From CALEMW01 sp035447065 (GTDB lineage: Bacteria; Krumholzibacteriota; Krumholzibacteriia; LZORAL124-64-63): a stretch of DNA of 17,920 nt. This document shows positions 9,667 through 15,678 of the stretch, in pieces. The first letter of the stretch is position 1. Every line of letters begins with the position of its first letter. The notes under the pieces were generated by a model that was given only the letters and a program-made list of their open reading frames with translations, searched no databases and had not been told where the DNA came from. The translations under genes were made by a program, and so were the position numbers. The DNA lies in NCBI GenBank assembly GCA_035447065.1, contig DAOTGJ010000057.1, forward strand, positions 1 through 17,920, in the 5' to 3' direction.

Positions 9667-9681
9667 GAACGTGGGAAGCGT

Positions 9682-9745
9682 GTTCGGCGGTCTGTCGCCG
9701 TCGAACGGATGCGGCGCCGGGAGCAGGCGGTCTCCCCGGCGCCGC
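9682..9745. terminator. tandem GC hairpins between convergent genes
   Basis: Hairpin 1 has arms 9682-9690 and 9698-9706: 9 bp with one G-U pair and a 7-base loop. Hairpin 2 has arms 9711-9721 and 9735-9745: 11 perfect pairs and a 13-base loop. They lie between the barrel gene (stop at 9666) and the convergent propeller gene (ends at 9763). Neither has a U-tract, as with the palindrome at 4470-4503. Confidence 0.5.
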
Positions 9746-9762
9746 GTTGCGTCCGGGGCGGG

Positions 9763-11904
9763 TCAGCGGACCAGGGCCAGACGGCGTACGGCGCGGGCGT
9801 CGCCGGCCGTGGCGCGCAGCAGATACACGCCCGAGGGCAGGTCCGCGCCGGCGTCGTCGCGGCCGTCCCACCCCAGATCCAGGCGGTCGCGGGCGGGGCC
9901 GTCGTGGAGGCGGCGCACGGCGCGGCCGCGGAGGTCGTGCAGGGTGACCGTCACGCGGGCCGGCGCGGGCAGGCGCAGGCTCAGGGCGACGGCGGGGTTG
10001 GCGGGGTTGGGGCTGGGTGGATCCCAGGTCAGGGCGCGGGGCCGCGCGAGCGGCTCCGGCGTGGGACCCTCCGTGCGGACCACCGTATCGTCGTGCAGGA
10101 CCCAGAGGCCGTCGAAGCCGTCGGCCAGGTACACGCCGCGGTCGCGGGCGGCCACGCCCCAGCCGCCGTCGGCGGCGTGCACGGCCTTCAGGCTGGGCGT
10201 GGACGGCGCGGCGGCGTCGTAGACGCGGGCGCCCTGGTCGCCGCAGGCCACGGCCAGGCGGTCGCCGTCCCAGGCCACGTCGTAGGCTCCGGAGGCCACG
10301 CCCACGGTGGTCAGCAGCAGGGGCGCCGCGGGGTCGGCCAGGCTCACCATGGCCACGCCGGCCGCGCCGCAGGCCACGGCGGCCACGGCGCCGTTCAGGG
10401 CCACGGCGGACGGCTCCCCGTCCAAGGGAAGGCTGCCCGCGATGGTCGGGGCGTCCGGAACGGCGAGGGACACCACGTGGAGCGCGCCCGCGGCGTCGGC
10501 CACGGCCAGCAGGCCGTCGGCGGCGTCCAGGGCCGTGAGTTCCGCGCCCAGGGTCAGCGCGGCGCGCAGGTCCGGCGCGGCGGGATCGTCCAGGCCGTAG
10601 ACGCGCAGGCCGCCGTCGCCGTCGGCCACCCAGGCGCGGCCCACGGCCAGCTCCACGTCGCGGGCCAGGCCCGGCGTGTCCACGGTGGTCAGGGAGTCGG
10701 GGGCGGAGGGGTCGGACACATCGGCCAGGGTCCAGCCGTCGCGCTCGCGGGCCACGGCCAGCAGGCCGTCCACCAGATCCACGCTGCGGGCGCGGGTCAG
10801 GTGCAAGGCTCCCACCTCCAGGGGAGCCGCCGGCGGCGCCACGTCCAGCAGGCGCACTCCCGCATCCAGGTCCAGCACGGCGGCCACCGTATCCGATGCC
10901 GCCACGCGCCGCGCGTCGGCACGCGCCAGCACGGTGCCCAGGAGCTGCGGCCCCGCCGGGGTGAGCGGCACCACCAGGCGCACGCCGCGCCAGGAATCGG
11001 CCACCAGGGCCAGGGGCGGCTTGGCCACCACGGCGCCGGCGTAGCCTCCGGTCACCAGACCGGAGAGGCGCGTCGGCGCCGCGGGATCGGCGATGGTCAC
11101 CACGTCCATGCCGCCGCCCGCCGCCGCCACGTAGAGCAGCGTGCCGTCCAGGGCCAGGCCCAGGGCCCAGCTCGGCAGCACCACGCGTCCCAGCTCCGTC
11201 ACGGTATAGGGGTCCGACACGTCCAGGGCGATCACGCCCAGCCCGCCCTGGGCCAGCCAGCACACGCCGCCGGCCACGGCCACGTCGTACACGGCGCCGG
11301 ACTCGCCGAACCAGTCGGTCTGCTCGGGATGGCGGGCGTCCACCACGTCGTACACGCGCGTGTCGCCGCGGTCGTCCCCCACGTAGGCGTAGCCGCCGCC
11401 GGCGGCGATGCACAGGGCGTCGAACTCCGCGTCCAGGTCCGCCACCGACACCGGCGTCGCGGGGTCCGCCAGGTCCAGCACGCGCAGGGCCTGGGCGTCC
11501 TCCGCCAGGAAGGCGTAACGCCCCACCGCGGCGGCGGCATTCACGGCGCCGCCGCCGTTCCAGCCGCCCAACCGGCGCGGGGCATGCGGATCGCCCACAT
11601 GCACCACCTGCAGCCCCGCGGCGCCGCAGCTCGCCAGCACCAGGGTGTCCGCCAGGGTCACGTGCTCCACCACGTCCGGCAGCACCACCTTGCCCACGGC
11701 GGTGGCCGTGCCGTCCAGGCCCACCACCAGCAGCTCCACGGCGGCGCCGTTGCCCACGGCGGCCAGATCGCCGGCCAGGGTGATGGCGCGGCATGGCCCG
11801 TTGGCCCAGCGGCCGAGGACCGTGAGGTCCTCCACCGCATGGGCCGCAACGGCGATCAGGAGCAGGAGCAGCGGCGTCCAGCGCCGCGGGTCGAGACGAG
11901 GCAT
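9763..11904 (-). CDS. secreted LVIVD-repeat beta-propeller protein with C-terminal FlgD/T9SS-like domain
   Basis: This 713-residue protein has a signal peptide (PLLLLLIAVAAHA, cleavage near residue 23). The body consists of at least twelve repeats of about 45 residues, each with a hydrophobic strand followed by Asp-Pro-x-x-Pro, for example LRVLDLADPATP, LGVIALDVSDP, MDVVTIADPAAP, WTLADVSDPSAP and LRVYGLDDPAAP. This is the LVIVD repeat, expected to form one or two beta-propellers. Residues 632-713 (PNPANPAV ... LRGRAVRRL ... WDGRDDAG ... SGVYLLRA) form a FlgD-like immunoglobulin-fold domain resembling T9SS sorting domains. The protein probably acts at the cell surface as a binding or adhesion protein (inference); no catalytic motif is seen. 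The ATG lies only 4 bases after the stop of the upstream minus-strand gene, so the two are probably co-transcribed. Confidence 0.85.
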   Translation of the reverse strand: MPRLDPRRWTPLLLLLIAVAAHAVEDLTVLGRWANGPCRAITLAGDLAAVGNGAAVELLVVGLDGTATAVGKVVLPDVVEHVTLADTLVLASCGAAGLQVVHVGDPHAPRRLGGWNGGGAVNAAAAVGRYAFLAEDAQALRVLDLADPATPVSVADLDAEFDALCIAAGGGYAYVGDDRGDTRVYDVVDARHPEQTDWFGESGAVYDVAVAGGVCWLAQGGLGVIALDVSDPYTVTELGRVVLPSWALGLALDGTLLYVAAAGGGMDVVTIADPAAPTRLSGLVTGGYAGAVVAKPPLALVADSWRGVRLVVPLTPAGPQLLGTVLARADARRVAASDTVAAVLDLDAGVRLLDVAPPAAPLEVGALHLTRARSVDLVDGLLAVARERDGWTLADVSDPSAPDSLTTVDTPGLARDVELAVGRAWVADGDGGLRVYGLDDPAAPDLRAALTLGAELTALDAADGLLAVADAAGALHVVSLAVPDAPTIAGSLPLDGEPSAVALNGAVAAVACGAAGVAMVSLADPAAPLLLTTVGVASGAYDVAWDGDRLAVACGDQGARVYDAAAPSTPSLKAVHAADGGWGVAARDRGVYLADGFDGLWVLHDDTVVRTEGPTPEPLARPRALTWDPPSPNPANPAVALSLRLPAPARVTVTLHDLRGRAVRRLHDGPARDRLDLGWDGRDDAGADLPSGVYLLRATAGDARAVRRLALVR

Positions 11905-11908
11905 GGGC

Positions 11909-12478
11909 CTACAGGCCGAACGCCGCCGAGACGGTGAAGAAGCTGAAGTTGGTGTCCACCTCGTCCAGCGACTCGGGATAGTCGGCGTCCTCGTCCCACT
12001 TCACCACGTGGTACATGGCCTGGATCTCCAGGGAGGACACGCTGAGGCCGGCACCCACGGCGCCCACGATGCGGGTCTGGTCCGGGATGTCGAACCAACC
12101 CTCCCCCTCGGCCTCGTACCGGTAAGTGATCACGCCGAAGGCGGCCTTGGCGTGCAGGCCGGTCAGGGGCAGCTGCAGCTTGGCGACGCCCATGGCCTCG
12201 CCCGTGTACCAGCGCGCGGTGTTGCCCTCGGGCACGCTGTAGGGCAGGGCCTCGATGTCCAGCACGTTGCGGCTGAGCAGGGCCTCGCCGCCCACCGACA
12301 GCAGCGACGGGATCATCGGCACGGTGATCTCCACCCCCACGTGCGGCCCCGGCTTGGCCAGGTCGCCCCAGTTGGCCTGGGGCAGGGTGACGCCGCCCAG
12401 CACGGACACGCCCGCCTGGGCGGCCCCCGCGACGAACAGCATCAGGGCGATGGTCAGGATCCTTCCTCGGTGCAGCAT
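11909..12478 (-). CDS. exported beta-barrel-like protein, first gene of a two-gene unit
   Basis: This 189-residue protein has a signal peptide (MLHRGRILTIALMLFVAGAAQA, cleavage near residue 22). The mature chain has alternating amphipathic strands (VSVLGGVTLP, PHVGVEITVP, AKLQLPL, AKAAFGVITYRYE, LSVSSLEIQAMYHVVKW) and ends in FSFFTVSAAFGL. This suggests an outer-membrane barrel, although the final residue is Leu rather than Phe. The ATG at 12478 is chosen because AGGAGG lies 6 bases upstream and a signal peptide begins there; the much longer open frame upstream is antisense to the glycosidase-like gene. Its stop is 4 bases from the LVIVD gene start. No specific family is recognised. Confidence 0.75.
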   Translation of the reverse strand: MLHRGRILTIALMLFVAGAAQAGVSVLGGVTLPQANWGDLAKPGPHVGVEITVPMIPSLLSVGGEALLSRNVLDIEALPYSVPEGNTARWYTGEAMGVAKLQLPLTGLHAKAAFGVITYRYEAEGEGWFDIPDQTRIVGAVGAGLSVSSLEIQAMYHVVKWDEDADYPESLDEVDTNFSFFTVSAAFGL

Positions 12479-12613
12479 GACGTCCTCCTGGGATGGGTTC
12501 GGGTGTGGGCGGATGCTAGCAGGCCCCCGCGTCCGGCGGAATGAAAATCGCCCCCCGACGGGCGCGTGCCCAGGATCCGTGCTAGGCTTGTGGGACGCCC
12601 TTCGGAGGTTCCC
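12479..12613. promoter_or_regulatory. divergent intergenic region with TGCTAG elements on both strands
   Basis: This 135-base gap between divergent genes contains TGCTAGGCT on the + strand (about 12580-12588, 26 bases before the ATG at 12614) and TGCTAGCAT on the - strand (around 12513-12521). Both resemble extended -10 elements (TG-n-TAnnnT). No good -35 hexamer is seen for either. The element at 7926-7934 (TGCTAGACT) is similar, so a common promoter type is possible. Confidence 0.4.
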
Positions 12614-14515
12614 ATGGTCCGCATCCGCCTGACGACGCTGATCTGCCTGCTCGCCGCGGGCGCCGCCGCCGCCGCTCCGTCCGCGCCCCTGAAGCCCGTG
12701 GACGCGCTGGTGGACGAGGTGACGGCGTTCCTTTTCTCCGACGTGGGCAACGGCGGCATCCGCACCGAGGACAACCTGCCGGGCGGCGACCCGGTGCCGC
12801 CCTACTTCTACCACTACGCCATCTACGACGGGAACGGCCTCTGGTCCGGCGGACCGGGCTACCCCGGCTACCTCTCGGTGAGCTACCCGGCCTACACGGC
12901 GTCGGTGGGCATCGACGCCTTCCTCTCCGTCTGGCGCTCCACCGGCGACCCCGAGGCCTTGGCCCGCGCCCGCCACTACGCCGACTGGATCCTGCGCCAC
13001 CTCACCCCCGCCGGCGACCTCTACGCGCGCCTCCCCTACAGCACCCAGACCGACGCCGTGATGGGCGGCGGCTGGGACGGCGAGGCCATCGAGCTGGACA
13101 AGCCGCCGCTGTTCGGGCTGCGCCTGCTGGACCTCTACGACATCACCGGCGAGCCCGCGTACCTGGCCGCCGCCGACACCATCGCCGCGGTGATGACCGC
13201 CACGCAGATGAGCGGCGGCCCCGCCGACGACGGCCGCTGGCCCTTCCGCGCCCGCCCCTCCGACGGCCTGGTGACCCAGGAATACACCAGCCACCTCACC
13301 CCGGCGGTGGAGTTCCTGGAGGCCATGGCCGCGCGCACCGGCAACTCCGCGTATGCCAGCGCCGCCGCACGCGCCTGGGCCTGGCTGCTGGCCAACCCCT
13401 GCAACCCGGCCAGCGCCAGCTACCGGCGCTGGGAGGGCTTCTACGAGGACCAGTCGCCGGACATGCAGACCGGCTTCCGCGACCACTACTCCGCCCACGA
13501 GATGATCCGCGCCCTGCTCGCGCGGCGCCCCGCCGGCTGGGAGGCCATGGCCACGGACATCATGGACTGGGTGCGCGCGGAGTACCTCATCGACGCCCCC
13601 GGCACCGAGGCGGGCCAGTACTGGCCGTGCACCTACGAGTGGAACGGCTGGTACCACGCCACCTTCGCCTCCACGCTGCAGTTCGCCGCCACCGCGGAGA
13701 TGCTGGGCCAGGCCCTGGCCGGAACGGCCTGGGAGGACACCACCCTGGCCGACCTCGCGCGGGGCATGGTGCTGATCAGCACCTACGGCCAGAACACACG
13801 CGGCGTGGCCGCCGACGGGCGCATGTTCACCACCGTGGCGGACATCGACGGGAGCCTGAATTACAACAGCTGGTACGAGCAGAACTTCAACACGGTGAAG
13901 TATCTGCTGGAGTGGATGGGGCTGGATCCCAGCTGGGCCCCGGGCGACGAGGACCACCTGCTGCGCTGGTCGGAGCCGGTCACCGCCATCGCCTACGGCG
14001 GCGACGCCGTGGTCACCTACGCCACCCGCGACGGCCACGGCACGGAGACCTTCAAGCTGCTGGACATCCCGCTGACGGTGGAGGCCGGCGGCCAGATCCT
14101 GCCGCGGCTCGCCACCGACGACGGCGTGACTTCCGGCTGGCTCTGGGACGCCGGCACCCAGCTGCTCACCGTGCGCCACGCCGCTGGCCCGGTGACGATC
14201 CGCCGTCCCGCCCTCGCCGCGCCCGCGGCCGCGCCCGCGGCGGTCCGTCTGCTGCCGCCCCACCCCAACCCGGCCAACCCGGCGGTGACGCTGCGGGTGG
14301 CGCTGGACGCCGCGGCCCCGGTGCGCGTGGACGTGATGGATCTGCGCGGACGCGCGGTGCGCACGCTGCAGGACGGCCCGCTGGCCGCGGGCACCCATGC
14401 GTTGCGGTGGGATGGAACGGACGCGAGCGGACGCCCGGCGCCCTCGGGACGCTACACGCTGCGACTGCGCAGCGGTCCGACGGTGCGGACGCACGCCTTC
14501 ACGCTGGTGCGCTGA
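12614..14515 (+). CDS. secreted alpha/alpha-toroid (six-hairpin glycosidase-like) protein with C-terminal FlgD/T9SS-like domain
   Basis: This 633-residue protein has a signal peptide (TTLICLLAAGAAAAA, cleavage near residue 21). Residues about 25-450 look like an alpha/alpha toroid: repeating helical hairpins such as ARARHYADWILRHL, FGLRLLDLYDITGEPAYLAAADTI, PAVEFLEAMAARTG and AHEMIRALLARRP, separated by aromatic and acidic loops (DGEAIELDKPP, GQYWPCTYEWNGWYHATF). This fold is common in glycoside hydrolases, polysaccharide lyases and C5-epimerases. A beta-rich segment covers about 460-540. Residues 551-633 (PNPANPAVTL ... LRGRAVRTL ... WDGTDASG ... SGRYTLRL) match the C-terminal domain of the protein at 9763-11904. 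I cannot assign a CAZy family or substrate. The ATG has GGAGG 5-9 bases upstream. Confidence 0.75.
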   Translation: MVRIRLTTLICLLAAGAAAAAPSAPLKPVDALVDEVTAFLFSDVGNGGIRTEDNLPGGDPVPPYFYHYAIYDGNGLWSGGPGYPGYLSVSYPAYTASVGIDAFLSVWRSTGDPEALARARHYADWILRHLTPAGDLYARLPYSTQTDAVMGGGWDGEAIELDKPPLFGLRLLDLYDITGEPAYLAAADTIAAVMTATQMSGGPADDGRWPFRARPSDGLVTQEYTSHLTPAVEFLEAMAARTGNSAYASAAARAWAWLLANPCNPASASYRRWEGFYEDQSPDMQTGFRDHYSAHEMIRALLARRPAGWEAMATDIMDWVRAEYLIDAPGTEAGQYWPCTYEWNGWYHATFASTLQFAATAEMLGQALAGTAWEDTTLADLARGMVLISTYGQNTRGVAADGRMFTTVADIDGSLNYNSWYEQNFNTVKYLLEWMGLDPSWAPGDEDHLLRWSEPVTAIAYGGDAVVTYATRDGHGTETFKLLDIPLTVEAGGQILPRLATDDGVTSGWLWDAGTQLLTVRHAAGPVTIRRPALAAPAAAPAAVRLLPPHPNPANPAVTLRVALDAAAPVRVDVMDLRGRAVRTLQDGPLAAGTHALRWDGTDASGRPAPSGRYTLRLRSGPTVRTHAFTLVR

Positions 14516-14527
14516 GCGGCGCGGACG

Positions 14528-14926
14528 CTAGTAGGGCCCGTGCCCGCGGCGGTCCCGGTCCTCATACATGCACGAGCCGTTCTCCACGTGCCCGCGGTAG
14601 CGCGAGTCCAGGGTGTCGCGGTAGTACGCCTCCAGCTCGTGGCAGAGCTCGGGCGGCACCAGCCAGTCGCCGTCGCTGCCCACGCAGCGCTCCACCTCCA
14701 GCTCGCGCTGGCGGCGGTGATAGAGACCGTAGAGGCGAACCTCGTCGGGCGCGTACCCCTCCTCGATGAGGGTCTCCACCAGGCCGCAGATGGTGTCGGC
14801 GAAGTAGGACTGGGGCACGGGCGCCAGGCCCTCGCCGTGGAGGAGATCCACGCGGGCCTCATAGGAATACGGGATGGTCTTGTCGTGCTTTGATGGGGGC
14901 GTGGGCGTGAAGTTCAACAGGCTCAT
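14528..14926 (-). CDS. hypothetical protein, 132 aa
   Basis: This is an unrecognised cytoplasmic protein without a signal peptide or membrane segment. From the ATG at 14926 it reads MSLLNFTPTPPSKHD..., with aromatic and charged helical stretches (ICGLVETLIEEGYAPDEVRLYGLYHRRQRELEVERC, given here only as 49-82 by position) and a His/Tyr/Arg-rich tail ending RRGHGPY. Three cysteines are present, spaced too widely for a zinc knuckle. Codon use is that of the chromosome, and the frame is closed on both sides by real genes. The ATG at 14926 is preferred over the one at 14938 because GGAGGT (14931-14936) lies just upstream. It converges with the glycosidase-like gene, 12 bases apart. Function unknown. 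Confidence 0.65.
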   Translation of the reverse strand: MSLLNFTPTPPSKHDKTIPYSYEARVDLLHGEGLAPVPQSYFADTICGLVETLIEEGYAPDEVRLYGLYHRRQRELEVERCVGSDGDWLVPPELCHELEAYYRDTLDSRYRGHVENGSCMYEDRDRRGHGPY

Positions 14927-14957
14927 GATGACCTCCATGTTGGGGTCGGGCGTGTTG

Positions 14958-14989
14958 GATATCTTCGTTCAGATTCCGGATCTTGTCAA
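14958..14989 (-). promoter_or_regulatory. candidate promoter for the 132-aa hypothetical gene
   Basis: A perfect TTGACA on the minus strand (14984-14989) lies about 60 bases before the start codon. The -10 is weak: GAAGAT at 17-base spacing or GATATC at 20. The surrounding stretch is more AT-rich than the flanks. Confidence 0.35.
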
Positions 14990-15019
14990 CGCGCAGTCAA
15001 AATGCCGGTCGCGGACACG

Positions 15020-15047
15020 AAAAAGGGCCCCGACGATGTCGGAGCCC
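15020..15047 (-). terminator. Rho-independent terminator of the tRNA-Lys gene
   Basis: Read on the minus strand, a 10-bp stem (arms 15038-15047 and 15025-15034, one G-U pair, 3-base loop) is followed directly by five T (complement of 15020-15024). It begins 12 bases after the CCA end of the tRNA fragment, so it is probably the native terminator of that tRNA locus. The coding-strand tail before it contains no gene. Confidence 0.8.
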
Positions 15048-15058
15048 TCGATCGAACT

Positions 15059-15111
15059 TGGTACGCCGCCAGGGAATCGAACCCCGAACCTACTGATTAA
15101 GAGTCAGTTGC
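15059..15111 (-). pseudogene. tRNA-Lys(CUU) 3' fragment, att site at the edge of an integrated element
   Basis: On the minus strand the sequence folds as the 3' half of tRNA-Lys: anticodon arm ACTGA-CTCTTAA-TCAGT (15092-15108, anticodon CTT), variable loop AGGTT (15087-15091), T arm CGGGG-TTCGATT-CCCTG (15070-15086), 3' acceptor strand GCGGCGT (15063-15069), discriminator A, and encoded CCA (15059-15061). The 5' acceptor strand (expected ACGCCGC) and a D arm are absent from the next 40 bases upstream, so the gene is truncated. This is the usual scar left when a tRNA-targeting integrase inserts an element: the 3' half is duplicated at one end. The element must lie on the higher-coordinate side. 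Confidence 0.88.
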
Positions 15112-15176
15112 ACGCCAAACAACCCAGCCCCATCGACTCATAATAACCCTTTACATTCAAGCCAGATATGGGACCA

Positions 15177-15193
15177 TCTCTCCAATCGAGAGA
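15177..15193. repeat. 6-bp inverted repeat near the att site
   Basis: TCTCTC (15177-15182) and GAGAGA (15188-15193) flank a 5-base loop, between the tRNA fragment and the integrase operon. It could be an integration-host-type or regulatory protein site, or chance. Confidence 0.4.
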
Positions 15194-15213
15194 CACCGGA
15201 TTCACCCGATAAT
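15186..15213 (+). promoter_or_regulatory. candidate promoter of the integrase operon
   Basis: TCGAGA (15186-15191), 16 bases, GATAAT (15208-15213): matches of 4 and 5 of 6. A transcript would start near 15220, directly before the 11-base tandem repeat, leaving a leader of about 55 bases. A second -10-like CATAAT lies at 15139-15144. Confidence 0.4.
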
Positions 15214-15223
15214 CACTCAACCA

Positions 15224-15245
15224 TGTGTCCCCGGTGTGTCCCCGG
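15224..15245 (+). repeat. tandem 11-base direct repeat TGTGTCCCCGG, candidate integrase arm sites
   Basis: Two identical adjacent copies, 15224-15234 and 15235-15245, lie 113 bases from the tRNA fragment and 30 bases before the first gene of the integrase operon. A related copy in inverted orientation is at 15188-15199 (10 of 12 bases match 15231-15242). Short repeats near att are typical arm-type sites bound by the N-terminal domain of tyrosine integrases. Confidence 0.6.
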
Positions 15246-15275
15246 GCCCTTGTCAGTCGGTCAGGAGGTCGATCC

Positions 15276-15473
15276 ATGAACACCCAGCGATCCACCGTCT
15301 CCCCTACCCAGCACACACCCGTTTCCGTGCATGCATCGCCCACCAATGAAGCGCAGCTGATCCGCCAGCTGCAGCAGGCCGTCCACCAGGTGTGCGTGCA
15401 GACGCAACGCCTCGTGGAGCAGCTCGAGGGGCTTGCCGACGACCTGGACAAGGGAGAGCACCATGGCCGCTGA
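15276..15473 (+). CDS. small hypothetical protein, 65 aa, first gene of the integrase operon
   Basis: The ATG at 15276 has AGGAGGT 7 bases upstream, a better start than the upstream in-frame ATG at 15225, which overlaps the direct repeats. Residues 1-22 are polar and probably disordered; residues 25-60 (NEAQLIRQLQQAVHQV ... RLVEQLEGLADDLDKG) form a likely amphipathic helix or short coiled coil. It overlaps the next gene by 11 bases. No family is recognised. It may be a regulator or a partner of recombination (guess from context only). Confidence 0.6.
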   Translation: MNTQRSTVSPTQHTPVSVHASPTNEAQLIRQLQQAVHQVCVQTQRLVEQLEGLADDLDKGEHHGR

Positions 15474-15675
15474 TCGGGACGACAGCCGCAAGACGAGCCG
15501 GCAGATGGAGCAGCGCCGCGCGCGCCACGCTGCCGAGGGCGCCGCCCTGACGGACACCGAGGCCAAGGCCAAGCTGATCGTCGCCGTGTGGGGCCCTACG
15601 GTCCTTGAGGAGATGCGGAAATGGCGGGCACAGCACCCCAATCGCCCCTTCACCGCCAAGAAGGCTCGGGGGTGA
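15463..15675 (+). CDS. small basic hypothetical protein, 70 aa
   Basis: The ATG at 15463 has AGGGAGAG upstream and overlaps the preceding gene by 11 bases; its stop is 3 bases before the integrase ATG. The chain is rich in Arg and Lys (RKTSRQMEQRRARHA at 9-23) followed by a helical segment (TEAKAKLIVAVWGPTVLEEMRKWRAQHPNRPF) described here by position 32-63. The charge suggests a possible nucleic-acid binding role. No family is recognised. Confidence 0.6.
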   Translation: MAADRDDSRKTSRQMEQRRARHAAEGAALTDTEAKAKLIVAVWGPTVLEEMRKWRAQHPNRPFTAKKARG

Positions 15676-15678
15676 GCT

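Noticed and set aside
9709..11937. Long open frames on the + strand (742 codons) and in another minus frame opposite or alongside the LVIVD gene
   Set aside because: Their translations are repetitive Gly/Arg/His/Gln-rich sequence. The minus frame at 9763-11904 has a signal peptide, clear repeats and a known C-terminal domain, so the others are shadows.
12479..14494. Extension of the minus-strand barrel gene to 861 codons
   Set aside because: The extension is antisense to the glycosidase-like gene and low-complexity; the true start at 12478 has a ribosome-binding site and a signal peptide.
15059..15136. A complete tRNA-Lys gene
   Set aside because: The 5' acceptor strand and D arm needed for a cloverleaf are not found in the bases upstream of the anticodon arm.
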